A stretch of DNA of 35,909 nt from Stenotrophomonas acidaminiphila (GCF_001431595.1 NZ_LDJO01000055.1:1-35909); one strand, 5' to 3'; shown: positions 17,101 through 23,583, counted from the stretch's first letter. The notes: a model not told the origin generated them from the letters alone. Made by a program: numbers and translations.

Positions 17101-17543
17101 AATTCGGTGGCGATGCCCTGCTGTTCTCCCCGTATGGACGGCTGGACCTGGCCCGTACCGCACTGGATGCCTATGCCGAGCAGGGCGATGCGGTCTACGC
17201 ACTGCGTTACGACAGCATGGACTTCGACAGCAACACCGGTACGCTCGGCCTGAGGGTGGAGTTCCGCAGGCCGACCACGTGGGGCGTGCTGCAGCCGCAG
17301 CTGCGGGTGGAGTACCAGCACGACTTCAGCGCCGACAGCTTTGCCATGCTGCAGTACGCAGACGGCTTCGGGCCGGTTTACCGGGCGGATTTCACCGGGT
17401 TCGACCGCAATCGCCTGGTGATCAACCTGGGGAGCGTGTTCCGCACCGATCATGGCTGGAGCACCCGCCTGGAGTACCGCGGGATGTATGGCAGCGACGG
17501 CAAGGACCACGGGGTGTCGATGAACGTCGAGAAGGCGTTCTGA
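11157..17543 (+). CDS. giant autotransporter adhesin with Calx-beta and putative-Ig repeats
   Basis: A 2128-residue type Va secretion protein. A Sec signal peptide (about 1-34, cleaved near SASA) is followed by a cadherin-like domain (35-126), two putative-Ig (He_PIG) repeats (127-312), four Calx-beta domains (about 313-757, each ending in a TI-NDD motif), then a run of ten more He_PIG repeats (about 759-1750) with a second cadherin-like domain (DSFTYTATNGGG) among them. Each He_PIG unit shows the pattern YSQ-GG-APY-Y--GLP-GL----G-LSGTP---G-Y-FTV-ATD. A linker with a short helix (SRRFAEAQTMNVLRRMESL) leads to a C-terminal autotransporter barrel (about 1855-2128) ending in Phe. The ATG at 11157 with AGGGGA upstream is preferred over a GTG at 11079. 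It is expected to project a long rod from the outer membrane for adhesion; the ligand is unknown. Confidence 0.92.
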   Translation: MDMLSRLLMRGRGGRLGGFFILLLVLVWSTSASAAVSPFCPTQSLSVASGGSVTSADLAICDGPLNIGMVPGIPGPAHGSILVSPQSGPGTQTVTYNHNGDAATSDSFVLEDENGDLLTFNVTITAAASPIIVSPASLPTMTAGTPYSQTLTSTGGLAPYTYTLQSGTLPAGLNLSSGGVLSGTPTQRGGYAFTVRSTDATAPTAQYVDKGYTGTVQNPTLTLLTSSGTAIQGVAFSQTLSTIGGLAPHTYQLETGSLPAGITVSSGGVVSGTTSAAPGNYPVTIRVTDSSTGPGSYFEVENYTLTVSPPPSVSIAVSPASVSEDGATNLTYTVTRSLNLSSPTVVNITTTGTATAGTDYTGSVATVTIPAGATTATIVIDPNVDGTVEPDETVTLTVAAGAGYTVGVPASATGTILNDDVPSVTVTVSPAAVAEDGAPNLIYTFTLNQAAFSALSINYTIGGTATNGTDYATIASPLVIPAGNTSGTVTVNPTADATIEADETVTLTLAAGTGYTVAVPNSATGTILNDDLPNLTINDVTVTEGNSGTVNAAFTVSLSTPAGPGGVTFNIATANGTATAGADYVAQSLTGQTIPAGSSLYTFTVLVNGDTLNEPTETFFVNVTSVTGAVVVDGQGVGTISNDDPLPSLAIDDVTVVEGNSGTVSAVFSVTLSAASGQTVTVNYATADGTATQPADYTSTSGTLTFTPGQTTRTISVPVIGETIPEATETFFVNLSGASNATISDNQGVGTITNDDVPVTINPATLPNGTVTAAYSQALGASGGAGPYSYAVTAGALPAGLTLSPAGVLSGTPTAGGTFNVTITATDSSPFPGPFTGSQAYTLTIAPPTISLPATTLADGTLGAAYSATITAASGGTAPYSYAVTAGALPGGLTLNTSTGAITGTPTAHGTFSFTVTATDSSTGTGPYGTTQSYSIEVIDTPPVAAGSSLTVAYNAAATNVPLSLSGGAPTSLTIATAPAHGTAIVSGTTITYQPATGYAGPDSFTYTATNGGGTSAPATVSVTVQDAVVTITPSGGFAATVGVAYTQTFTFSGGAMPWSAFQVSNLPAGLSVTDTTANTVTVSGMPTQVGSFNLNVSATDSSTGNGPYTVGQAFTLAVAAPTLALAPASTTFNPTYGVAYSQAFTASGGAGSYTYAVSGSLPPGLTLNAGTVSGTPSQPGSYTVQITATDAGTTGTGAPFTVQQSYIFNVPAPTVTVNPVTLPNPVAGTAYAQTLTASGGAAPYGFAVTAGSLPAGITLSGSGVLSGTSNQIGTYNFTVTATDHFGQSGNRAYSVTIAAPVLALTPASGTLVATYGAPFSQVFATVGGSGSSNIVVTGTLPAGLSFSGGTLSGTPTAPGSYPITVTATDTLLTGVGAPFTVSNSYTIDVPAPTVTLAPATLPDTTAGLAYNQALGATGGVAPYAFVVTAGSLPTGTALSAAGVLSGTPTVAGTFNFTVTATDAFGQSGAQAYAVVVAVPTLTLTPATLPDAIAGTAYAQALTVSGGIAPYTTTLTGTLPAGITFNAATGTFAGTPTQAGTFNLGVTVTDSTGGTAATVGNAYVLTVATPNLALTPAAGALPGGTAGSGYGQTFAASNGIAPYTYAVSAGALPAGLALNASTGTLSGTPTVAGSFGFSVTATDSTTGSAGTVTHAYTLALSAPTIVVDPATLPNGLLFVPYQQAMAGAGGTAPYTYAIGTGTLPTGMSLAANGVLSGTPNVAGAYAFTVQVTDALGFSGTRAYTVNINARPDPSQDPEVRGLIEAQQATSRRFAEAQTMNVLRRMESLHRQTDGRGFTNQLSMSFTRACVPDLQNPDERGCAAMPVGGPSGTYDPSGTAMPAAANARQGGAGGGLALGTWVGGSVRSGNVDARAGRDALDFETDGLSAGVDYRFWPSLAAGAGVGYGRDRTDVGNDGARLDAKAKVAFMYASYHPGQVYYLDGMVGFQQLDYRMARAAVNGGNLHGQRDGSQWFGSLTFSGEFGGDALLFSPYGRLDLARTALDAYAEQGDAVYALRYDSMDFDSNTGTLGLRVEFRRPTTWGVLQPQLRVEYQHDFSADSFAMLQYADGFGPVYRADFTGFDRNRLVINLGSVFRTDHGWSTRLEYRGMYGSDGKDHGVSMNVEKAF

Positions 17544-17550
17544 CGCCAGC

Positions 17551-17576
17551 GCGGGCGGCATCAAGGTGCCGCCCGC
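17551..17576 (+). terminator. hairpin after the autotransporter
   Basis: GCGGGCGGCA (17551-17560) and TGCCGCCCGC (17567-17576) form a perfect 10-bp stem with a 6-base loop, eight bases after the stop. No T-run follows, so it may be a weak or Rho-assisted terminator, or an mRNA 3'-stabiliser. Confidence 0.6.
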
Positions 17577-17945
17577 CCTGCCCGCATCGTCGTTGCCGCA
17601 ATCCCGCAGGGGATGGCCTTGCCCGCGCATTGATGGCCGGGCCGTACCCGCCCGGTGCATTGGCAAAGCAAAGGCGTCGAGCGGCGCCCGACCGGGATTG
17701 GCAGGTCGACCCGAGTGCATCGCGGTGGGTGCATCGCCCGCCGGATTGCCGGGCCCCGGCACCGCGGGCCGGGTGCCCGCCCGTATCGCGCTTCGGCCGA
17801 CTGCGCTTCACCGCGCTTCGGCCGTCATCCGCGGCGCACCGCGCGGTGAAGTGCCCATGGCTTCGCCCTCCCGTGGACCGTGGGCCGAAGCGGCGCCGGG
17901 CAAGATGTTGCGCCCTGGCCCGGCGCCGGGCCGCCATGGCGTCCG
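17577..17945. other. intergenic stretch holding short repeats, no gene
   Basis: I find no credible gene here. CGCGCTTCGGCCG occurs twice around 17788 and 17812. The part at about 17865-17929 is similar to about 24080-24154 inside the decayed dusA-linked integrase (24 of 26 bases identical between 17902-17927 and 24127-24152), so it is one member of a dispersed repeat. Confidence 0.5.
17865..17929 (-). repeat. dispersed intergenic repeat, copy 1
   Basis: On the minus strand this stretch aligns with about 24154-24080 (copy 2). The strongest block is 24 of 26 bases identical, and scattered matches continue for roughly 40 more. It begins just after the metE stop. Boundaries are approximate. It could be an intergenic repeat family or a scrap of an integrase gene. 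Confidence 0.45.
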
Positions 17946-20234
17946 TCAGGCGGCGGAGAGTTCGGCGCGCAGCACCTGCGCCGCGTCGACCATCGCCTCC
18001 AGCGCGGCGCGGGTCTCCGGCCAGGCGCGGGTCTTCAGGCCGCAGTCCGGGTTCACCCACAGCTTTTCCGCCGGCAGCACCTCGCTGGCTCTGCGCAGCA
18101 GCTCGACCATCTCGGTGCGGTCGGGCACGCGCGGGGAATGGATGTCGTACACGCCCGGGCCGACCTGGTTGGGGTAGTCGAAGCGCGCGAACGCATCCAG
18201 CAGTTCCATGCGCGAGCGCGAGGTCTCGATCGAAATCACGTCGGCGTCCAGCGCCGCCACCGAATCGATGATGTCGTTGAACTGCGCATAGCACATGTGG
18301 GTATGGATCTGGGTGGCGTCGGCCACGCCGCTGGCGGCGATGCGGAAGGCTTCCACCGCCCATTCCAGATACCGCTGACGCTGCGCATTGCGCAACGGCA
18401 GGCCCTCGCGCAACGCCGGCTCGTCGATCTGGATGGCGGCGATGCCGGCCGCTTCCAGGTCGGTCACTTCATCGCGCAGCGCCAGCGCGATCTGCCGGCA
18501 GGTCTGCGCACGCTCCTGGTCGTCGCGCACGAACGACCATTGCAGCATCGTCACCGGGCCGGTGAGCATCCCCTTCATCGGCCGCTGGGTCAGCGACTGC
18601 GCGTACCTCGACCAGCGCACCGTCATCGGTGCCGGACGGCTGACGTCGCCGTAGATCAGCGGCGGCTTCACGCAGCGCGAGCCGTAGCTCTGCACCCAGC
18701 CGTTGCCGGTGAAGGCGAAGCCATCGAGCTGTTCGCCGAAGTACTCGACCATGTCGTTGCGCTCGAACTCGCCGTGCACCAGCACATCCAGCCCGATCTG
18801 CTCCTGTACGCGCACGCACTGCTCGGTCTGCACGGCGAGGAAGGCATCGTAGTCGGCGTCGGAGAGCCTGCCCGACTTGTTGCGGGCGCGGGCCTCGCGC
18901 ACTTCCCGGGTCTGCGGGAAGGAGCCAATGGTGGTGGTGGGGAAGGCGGGCAGACGCAGCGCCGCGGTCTGCAGCGGCAGGCGCCGCGCATGCGGCGTGG
19001 CGCGGGCGGTGTCGGCGGCGGTGAGCGCGGCCATGCGCGCCTTGACCGCGGCGTTGTGCACGCGCGACGAGCGCCGCCGCGCATCGGCCGCTTCGCGCGC
19101 TGGCGCCAGCGCCGCCTCGGCGCCAGCGCGCCCATCGAGCGCGTCGGCCAGCAGCCGCAGTTCCTCCAGCTTCTGCCGCGAGAACGCCAGCCAGCCACGC
19201 AGTTCGGCGTCAAGCTTCTTCTCCAGCGCCAGGTCGACCGGGCAATGCAGCAGTGAACACGACGGTGCCAGCCAAAGTGGATCGTCGCCGCGATGGCCGC
19301 GCGCATAGCGGGCAAGGATCAGCGCGTTGTCCAGCGGGTTGCGCCAGATGTTGCGGCCATCCACCAGCCCCAGCGACAGCACGCGCCCGGCCGGCAGCGC
19401 GCGCAGCACGGCGTCGAGCTGTTCGGGGGCGCGCACCAGGTCCACGTGCAGCCCCTGCACCGGCAGCGACGCGGCCAGGGCGAGGTTGTCGTCGAGCGCG
19501 CCGAAGTAGGTGGCCAGCAGGATGTCCGGATGTGGGCCATCGGCAAGGCGGGCATAGGCCTGCCTGAAGGCGGCGCGGGCGGCATCGTCCAGATCCTGCA
19601 CCAGCACGGGCTCGTCCAGCTGCACCCACCGCGCACCTTCGGCCTTCAGGGCTTCGAGCAACTGCGCATACACCGGCAGCAGGGTGTCGAGCAGGTCCAG
19701 CGGGTCGCTGCCGTCGGTGGTCTTTGACAGCCGCAGGAAGCTCACCGGCCCCAGCAGGACCGGCCGCGTCTCGATGCCCAGCGCCTTCGCCTCGCGGTAT
19801 TCGGCCAGGGGCTTGTCGCCGCGCAGCGCGAAGCGCTGGCCGGCCTGCAGTTCCGGCACCAGGTAGTGGTAATTGGTATCGAACCACTTGGTCATTTCCA
19901 GCGCATGCAGGTCGATGCCGGGACGTTGCAGGCCGCGTGCCATCGCGAAGTAGGCCGCCAGCGGGGCGCATACGGCCAGCGTGCGGTAGCGTTCGGGTAT
20001 CGCGTCGAACAGGAACGCGGTGTCGAGCACGTGGTCGTACAGCGAAAAGTCGTTGCTTGGCGGCAGGTCAACGCCGGCCTCGCGTTGCAGCTTCCAGTGG
20101 CGCACGCGCAGCTCGGCGGCGGTGGCCTGCAACTGCGCGGCATCGCTCTCGCCGTGCCAGTAGCTTTCCAGCGCGCGCTTGAGTTCGCGGCGCGCGCCGA
20201 TGCGGGGAAACCCCAGGTTGGTAACGATCGTCAT
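17946..20234 (-). CDS. metE: cobalamin-independent methionine synthase
   Basis: MetE transfers the methyl group of 5-methyl-THF (polyglutamate) directly to homocysteine, the last step of methionine synthesis, without B12. At 762 residues it has the normal two-barrel length. The N-terminus [22 protein letters not shown] and [12 protein letters not shown] are diagnostic. The C-terminal catalytic barrel has the zinc ligands in [10 protein letters not shown] (His and Cys), the Glu in [10 protein letters not shown] and the Cys in [17 protein letters not shown] upstream supports the start at 20234. The ~400-base leader carries a cobalamin riboswitch on the same strand, so the gene should be shut down when B12 is available and the B12-dependent MetH (outside the window) can work. 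Confidence 0.97.
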   Translation of the reverse strand: MTIVTNLGFPRIGARRELKRALESYWHGESDAAQLQATAAELRVRHWKLQREAGVDLPPSNDFSLYDHVLDTAFLFDAIPERYRTLAVCAPLAAYFAMARGLQRPGIDLHALEMTKWFDTNYHYLVPELQAGQRFALRGDKPLAEYREAKALGIETRPVLLGPVSFLRLSKTTDGSDPLDLLDTLLPVYAQLLEALKAEGARWVQLDEPVLVQDLDDAARAAFRQAYARLADGPHPDILLATYFGALDDNLALAASLPVQGLHVDLVRAPEQLDAVLRALPAGRVLSLGLVDGRNIWRNPLDNALILARYARGHRGDDPLWLAPSCSLLHCPVDLALEKKLDAELRGWLAFSRQKLEELRLLADALDGRAGAEAALAPAREAADARRRSSRVHNAAVKARMAALTAADTARATPHARRLPLQTAALRLPAFPTTTIGSFPQTREVREARARNKSGRLSDADYDAFLAVQTEQCVRVQEQIGLDVLVHGEFERNDMVEYFGEQLDGFAFTGNGWVQSYGSRCVKPPLIYGDVSRPAPMTVRWSRYAQSLTQRPMKGMLTGPVTMLQWSFVRDDQERAQTCRQIALALRDEVTDLEAAGIAAIQIDEPALREGLPLRNAQRQRYLEWAVEAFRIAASGVADATQIHTHMCYAQFNDIIDSVAALDADVISIETSRSRMELLDAFARFDYPNQVGPGVYDIHSPRVPDRTEMVELLRRASEVLPAEKLWVNPDCGLKTRAWPETRAALEAMVDAAQVLRAELSAA

Positions 20235-20426
20235 GAAACTTTCCTCATTGCGTGTGCATTGAGGAACGAAGGAACCGCACGGTGCCGCGCCGGCCCTCCG
20301 GGCAGGCCTCCACCATGCCAGCGACCTCCGCCCCCGCGGGCGAACCGGGTCCCTTGACGGAGGCAGGCGGCACCGCCACGCCGATGCGCGGACGGTTCCG
20401 GCCGCCTCCCCGCGGAGACGCCAGGT
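20235..20426 (-). other. remaining metE leader
   Basis: About 190 bases of untranslated leader separate the riboswitch stem from metE. It is GC rich with several short dyads. Minus-strand open frames here have no credible starts. Only GAGGAAAG, the ribosome binding site, is assignable. Confidence 0.5.
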
Positions 20427-20450
20427 CGAAACAGGAGGCGACGCGCCTCC
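20427..20450 (-). terminator. terminator-like stem of the metE riboswitch
   Basis: On the minus strand GGAGGCG and CGCCTCC (20450-20434) form a 7-bp stem with a 3-base loop, followed by TGTTTCG. It comes a few bases after the B12-box-like element, which is where an expression platform would be. The T-run is short. Confidence 0.45.
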
Positions 20451-20632
20451 CGGCCCAGGCCGGTGTTCGGGCTGATGGACATGGACGCGGCTGCGTCCGC
20501 CTAGTGGCCGTCGCTTCCCGGGCCTCGGCCCAGTGCTCGATGACGGCGGTCGTTTCCATTCACCGCTGCGGGGCAGCTCCGGAATGGCGGGCCTTGCAGG
20601 CGCGCTTCACCGGATTCCCGTTTAATTCCATC
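20450..20632 (-). ncRNA. cobalamin (adenosylcobalamin) riboswitch upstream of metE
   Basis: Reading the minus strand, the leader shows the conserved cobalamin-riboswitch core in order: AAACGGGAATCCGGTGAA (from 20623), then GGAGCTGCCCCGCAGCGGTGA, a variable region, and a B12-box-like AGCCCGAACACCGGCC (20473-20458). The elements are spaced as in known aptamers (about 180 bases). The B12 box departs from the consensus at a couple of positions. Its place upstream of the B12-independent methionine synthase fits the established logic that B12 binding turns metE off. Boundaries are approximate. Confidence 0.85.
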
Positions 20633-20633
20633 C

Positions 20634-20649
20634 CTTCATTCGAATGAAG
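20634..20649. promoter_or_regulatory. 16-bp palindrome at the metE promoter
   Basis: CTTCATTC (20634-20641) and GAATGAAG (20642-20649) are exact reverse complements, placed directly upstream of the riboswitch on the metE side, where the promoter should be. This is suggestive of an operator for a methionine-pathway regulator, but the protein is not identified. Confidence 0.45.
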
Positions 20650-20747
20650 CGATGAATACCTTCGGCGCGCACACGATAGGCGGGCGCGCGCTGCCGGTCA
20701 AGCGACGGCCGGGCATGGGCCCGGAAAGCGCACGGGGATGCCGCGGC

Positions 20748-21080
20748 TCAGTGCGCGGTCGAACGCGAGAACACGTTGATCACCACCACGCCGGCGCAGA
20801 TCAGTGCGATGCCGATCAGCGCCGGCAGATCGAGTTTCTGCCGGAACGCGAACAGGCCGATCAGCGAGATCAGCACGATGCCCACCCCGGACCAGATCGC
20901 ATAGGCGATCCCGGTGGGTATCGATTTCATCACCATCGACAGCAGCCAGAAGCACAGGCCGTAGCCGACCAGCGAACCGAGCGTCGGCCACAGCCGGCTC
21001 ATCCCGTCGGAGGCCTTGAGCAGCGAGGTGGCGATGACTTCCAGGACGATGGCGCAGGCGAGCAGGAGATAGGCGTTCAT
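20748..21080 (-). CDS. small multidrug resistance (SMR) efflux protein, EmrE-like
   Basis: A 110-residue four-helix inner-membrane protein of the SMR family, which exports cationic, lipophilic drugs and quaternary ammonium compounds in exchange for protons as an antiparallel dimer. The length and key residues coincide with E. coli EmrE: E14 in the first helix (IVLEVIATSLLK), Y40, Y60 and W63 (AYAIWSGVG), followed by the GLFAFRQKLDLPALIG block. The start at 21080 is preceded on the minus strand by GAGAAT with six bases between it and ATG, which suggests leaderless transcription. It is transcribed in the same direction as metE but separated from it by the riboswitch leader. Real substrates may be guanidinium-type or drug-type; the W63 and SMR pattern favours the Qac/EmrE type. 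Confidence 0.93.
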   Translation of the reverse strand: MNAYLLLACAIVLEVIATSLLKASDGMSRLWPTLGSLVGYGLCFWLLSMVMKSIPTGIAYAIWSGVGIVLISLIGLFAFRQKLDLPALIGIALICAGVVVINVFSRSTAH

Positions 21081-21092
21081 CGGCCCATTCTC
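21081..21092 (-). promoter_or_regulatory. putative leaderless -10 of the emrE-like gene
   Basis: On the minus strand GAGAAT (21092-21087) is followed by six bases and then ATG at 21080. No Shine-Dalgarno sequence is visible. The -35 is not convincing. Confidence 0.4.
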
Positions 21093-21177
21093 GCCCGGCG
21101 TGGCGTCGCGCGTTGCCGCGCCCGCATACCCTGGTTGTGCGGGGAACGGCCCCGTTCAGGTGCTTCGTTTACCCTTG

Positions 21178-21221
21178 GCATCGCCTGCATCGCCTGCATC
21201 GCCTGCATCGCCTGCATCGCC
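21178..21221 (+). repeat. tandem 9-bp repeat, five copies
   Basis: Five head-to-tail copies of GCATCGCCT (the fifth imperfect at its last base) lie upstream of the old dusA start. The unit length is a multiple of three, so copy-number change would not shift any frame reading through it. Confidence 0.85.
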
Positions 21222-21224
21222 CTC

Positions 21225-21350
21225 GTGCCGCAGGCGGAACCGATCCAACGTCCGGAAGAGTCCGTTTTGCAGCCGAACCACGACCCGCGCCATGCCGCCT
21301 CCCTGCGCCTGTCCGTCGCGCCGATGATGGACTGGACCGACGAAAACTAA
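21225..21350 (+). pseudogene. dusA: orphaned 5' end of dusA at the left junction
   Basis: Starting from a GTG at 21225 (or upstream), the frame reads into RLSVAPMMDWTD, the conserved N-terminal motif of DusA, then hits DEN-stop where the insertion begins. It is the former N-terminal coding part of dusA, cut off by the 3-kb element. The intact dusA copy resumes at the right junction with a different N-terminus. Confidence 0.8.
21309..21341 (+). repeat. left attachment site in dusA (attL)
   Basis: Bases 21309-21337 (29 bp) are identical to 24308-24336; the next base differs (C versus G) and three more match, giving 32 of 33. The sequence encodes LSVAPMMDWTD of DusA. It marks the left end of the inserted element. 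Confidence 0.92.
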
Positions 21351-21472
21351 ACTCCTTTAGCAATCAGCGCGTTGTAGCTTGTGTGTTTTCGCGTGTTGCA
21401 AATGTGGTGTATCTGTGGACAGCGTGGGCGTTCCCGCCTACGATCCCAAACGTGGATTGGGAGACGTAGGGA
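21342..21472 (+). promoter_or_regulatory. A+T-rich leader of the cargo operon
   Basis: The 130 bases after attL are A+T rich and must hold the promoter of the cargo genes. TTGCAA near 21397 and GTATCT near 21409 are weak promoter-like words at a poor spacing. GGGAG at about 21459-21463 is the likely ribosome binding site of the first cargo gene. Confidence 0.3.
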
Positions 21473-22501
21473 ATGCGGCGACTGTCAACCCTTGTAATCT
21501 GGACTCTTCTCGCGTTCGGCGCCTGCGGTGCGAGTCTTGCCGCGACCGCGACGCAGCCAATCCCGGCACGAAGCGCACAGACCGCTGACCTCCAGACACT
21601 TCGAGCGCTGCTGAAGACTCCCGAGTCCGAGCTGGACTTGGCCAGAGCCAAGCTCGCCATCGACCGGCAGATTGATCCCGAGGTCGACGTGACAGGCACC
21701 CTCCGGCAACTGGATGCCTTGGCCGCCAGGATCAAGGCGCGATTCCCGGCGACGGCGACGAGCCAGACCAAGCTGCAGTTGCTGGTGACCTCTTTGTCCC
21801 AGCCCGGACCCTGGAACGACTACCGTCCCTTCAGCTACGACCTGGACGATCCGTTCGGCAAAGACATCCGTAACAAGCTCCTCTCGACGTACCTCGCCAC
21901 GCGCAGGGGCAACTGCGTCTCGATGCCGATCCTTCTGGTGATTGTGGGCCAGGAGCTCGGGCTGGATATCACGCTGGCCACGGCACCGTTGCATGTACTG
22001 GCGAAGTTCCGAAACGATCAGGGCCAATGGATCAATATCGAGGCCACCAGTTTCGGCACAAAAGGCGACGCCAGCTATCAGCAGGAACTCGGCATCACAC
22101 CGAAGGCCGTGGCCAATGGCATCTATCTGCGCCCCCTTGGCCGGCGCGAATCGGTCGCGGTCATGATGAACACCCTGATGGAGTTTTATCGCGAGGAGCC
22201 AGTTCGTCGCATGGCTGTAGCCGATTTGGTACTGCAGACGGACCCGAAGGAGATCACCGCCATGCTGCACAAGGGCGGTGCTTACTACGACCTGCTGAAA
22301 CAGCGTTACATGAGTCGCTATCGCTCCCCGGCGGCTATCCCGCCGGAGGAGCGCGCCGAGTTCGAGGCGCTGAGCGAAGGCAATCGCACATGGTTCGCCA
22401 AGGCCGAGGCGCTAGGCTGGACCGAAACGACCCAAGCGCAGGACGTGAACTACCTGCAGAGCATCCAACGCACCAAGGATGCTCAACAAGGAGGACGATG
22501 A
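21473..22501 (+). CDS. secreted transglutaminase-like (papain-fold) protein
   Basis: 342 residues with an N-terminal signal peptide (hydrophobic 7-20, probable cleavage after SLA near 23; a Cys at 18 is not in a good lipobox). The central domain resembles bacterial transglutaminase-like/SirB1-type proteins: [22 protein letters not shown] with C148, APLHVLAKF with H174, and [10 protein letters not shown] with E190, a plausible Cys-His-acid triad. The C-terminal third is helical ([24 protein letters not shown], then many Glu/Arg). A periplasmic peptidase, amidase or cross-linking activity is possible; the substrate is unknown. It is the first gene of the dusA-element cargo. Its stop overlaps the next gene (ATGATG), with AAGGAGG in its own last codons, so the two proteins are made together. 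Confidence 0.75.
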   Translation: MRRLSTLVIWTLLAFGACGASLAATATQPIPARSAQTADLQTLRALLKTPESELDLARAKLAIDRQIDPEVDVTGTLRQLDALAARIKARFPATATSQTKLQLLVTSLSQPGPWNDYRPFSYDLDDPFGKDIRNKLLSTYLATRRGNCVSMPILLVIVGQELGLDITLATAPLHVLAKFRNDQGQWINIEATSFGTKGDASYQQELGITPKAVANGIYLRPLGRRESVAVMMNTLMEFYREEPVRRMAVADLVLQTDPKEITAMLHKGGAYYDLLKQRYMSRYRSPAAIPPEERAEFEALSEGNRTWFAKAEALGWTETTQAQDVNYLQSIQRTKDAQQGGR

Positions 22502-23124
22502 TGCACATGCTCAAGCTGCTGGCTGGCACGCTGATGGCGTTATTGTTTGTCTCGTTCTGCGGGCCTGCCGCTGCGCGGTACGTTCAGTCCGACCCCATCG
22601 GCTTGGCCGGCGGAACCAATACGTACGCATACGTCAATGGAAACCCGATATCCCGGATCGATCCGCTTGGTCTGGACTACCTGGTCATTGGCGGGGGCAT
22701 GCGCAACGACAGCTACAACTTCTTCGGACATGTCGGCATGGCCATCACCGGCTACGGCATGTTCAGTTACGGAAACGACACGCCTTTGGGGGGTTCCGTA
22801 ACCGATTACATCCAGAGCCAGAGTCAATTTCGCAATCAGCTGATCACCCTTATTCCGACCACGGCGGCGCAGGATGCGGCGGCCGCCTACTATCTGGCGC
22901 TCAACCATCCAGACAAGAACGATGTCGGCTATTTTGACAACTGCGCGGTCAGGACAAACGAAGGTTTGATGGCTGGCGGCTTGCCGTCACTCCAATCGCC
23001 GTTCCCAGGTGGATTGTCCCGTGCCGCAGGAATGCTGCCTGGCGCTCAGACTTTCTTCATCCCGCAAGGCGGCCAGATCCCTGCCGCGTTGTTGAAAATC
23101 TTGCCAAGCTTCAATGGCCCGTGA
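22501..23124 (+). CDS. secreted RHS-core tip fused to a papain-like domain (toxin-like)
   Basis: 207 residues. A signal peptide (about 1-25, ending GPAAA) is followed at once by [19 protein letters not shown] and the rest of the RHS hyperconserved core tip (to DPLGL at about 58), normally found at the end of RHS/YD-repeat giants just before the toxin. The remaining ~150 residues ([26 protein letters not shown], then [18 protein letters not shown]) resemble the permuted NlpC/P60-like or papain-like toxin tips, with candidate catalytic H77 and C148. Here the delivery body is missing and a Sec signal takes its place. AAGGAGG at 22488-22494 suits the ATG at 22501 (an ATG at 22498 is also present). 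It is coupled to the transglutaminase-like gene upstream and is six bases before the membrane protein downstream. Confidence 0.72.
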   Translation: MHMLKLLAGTLMALLFVSFCGPAAARYVQSDPIGLAGGTNTYAYVNGNPISRIDPLGLDYLVIGGGMRNDSYNFFGHVGMAITGYGMFSYGNDTPLGGSVTDYIQSQSQFRNQLITLIPTTAAQDAAAAYYLALNHPDKNDVGYFDNCAVRTNEGLMAGGLPSLQSPFPGGLSRAAGMLPGAQTFFIPQGGQIPAALLKILPSFNGP

Positions 23125-23130
23125 CCGCGC

Positions 23131-23493
23131 ATGAATTTGGTTGCGCGTCCTGGTAGAGCCAAAGTGGGTAGGATTCTTCTGTGGGGAATCCTGCTCGTTC
23201 CGATCCTGTACGTTTCCACGTGCAGCTATGTATCTTATCGAAAAGCGACTGCTTTCGATGCGATTAATGTTGGTGATGCAGAGGGGGAGGTCGTCCGCGT
23301 GCTGGGCTCGCCTTCAGTTCGCGAGAAAGCGGGGGATCCTCCCTTTGGCCGCTACAGCAGTAAGGCATGCACTGTACCCTGCACGGAGCGCCTGTGGTTT
23401 GAAAATCGTCTGGGCTTTGATACAGAAGCGTGGTCGATCGATCTGGACCTCAATCGCCGTGTCATGGACAAGGCCCGATGGATGTCGCCTTGA
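23131..23493 (+). CDS. small membrane-anchored protein, candidate immunity protein
   Basis: 120 residues. It has a basic N-terminus (RPGRAKVGR), one transmembrane helix at about 13-31 (ILLWGILLVPILYVSTCSYV), and then a periplasmic domain of the pattern FDAINVGDAEGEVVRVLGSPSVREK, reminiscent of the BamE/SmpA-like fold, with a Cys pair in SKACTVPCTERLWF. The gene starts six bases after the RHS-tip gene and lacks a clear ribosome binding site, so translation is probably coupled. Small single-pass proteins with a periplasmic domain next to a secreted papain-like toxin are typical immunity candidates, but this is inferred from position only. Its A+T content is higher than core genes, consistent with horizontal transfer. 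Confidence 0.65.
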   Translation: MNLVARPGRAKVGRILLWGILLVPILYVSTCSYVSYRKATAFDAINVGDAEGEVVRVLGSPSVREKAGDPPFGRYSSKACTVPCTERLWFENRLGFDTEAWSIDLDLNRRVMDKARWMSP

Positions 23494-23583
23494 TAGCTGT
23501 CTCCCTGCCCCTCGCGGGGCTGGCGTGCCATCCGGGCACCAGGCCGCCGTCCGAGCGGCCTACTCGCTGTGTCCTACAGCTCG

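Noticed and set aside
13170..17762. 1530-codon open frame on the minus strand opposite the autotransporter
   Set aside because: It mirrors the repeat structure of the plus-strand gene and has Arg/Gly/Ala-rich low-complexity content. Long antisense frames are expected from GC-rich third positions, and no start, domain or signal supports it.
20240..20420. A second riboswitch (SAH or tandem B12) in the metE leader
   Set aside because: GC-rich dyads are present, but I cannot match conserved core positions of any second aptamer.
20245..20559. Minus-strand frames in the metE leader
   Set aside because: The region is occupied by the cobalamin riboswitch and leader. The frames cross stem-loops and lack ribosome binding sites.
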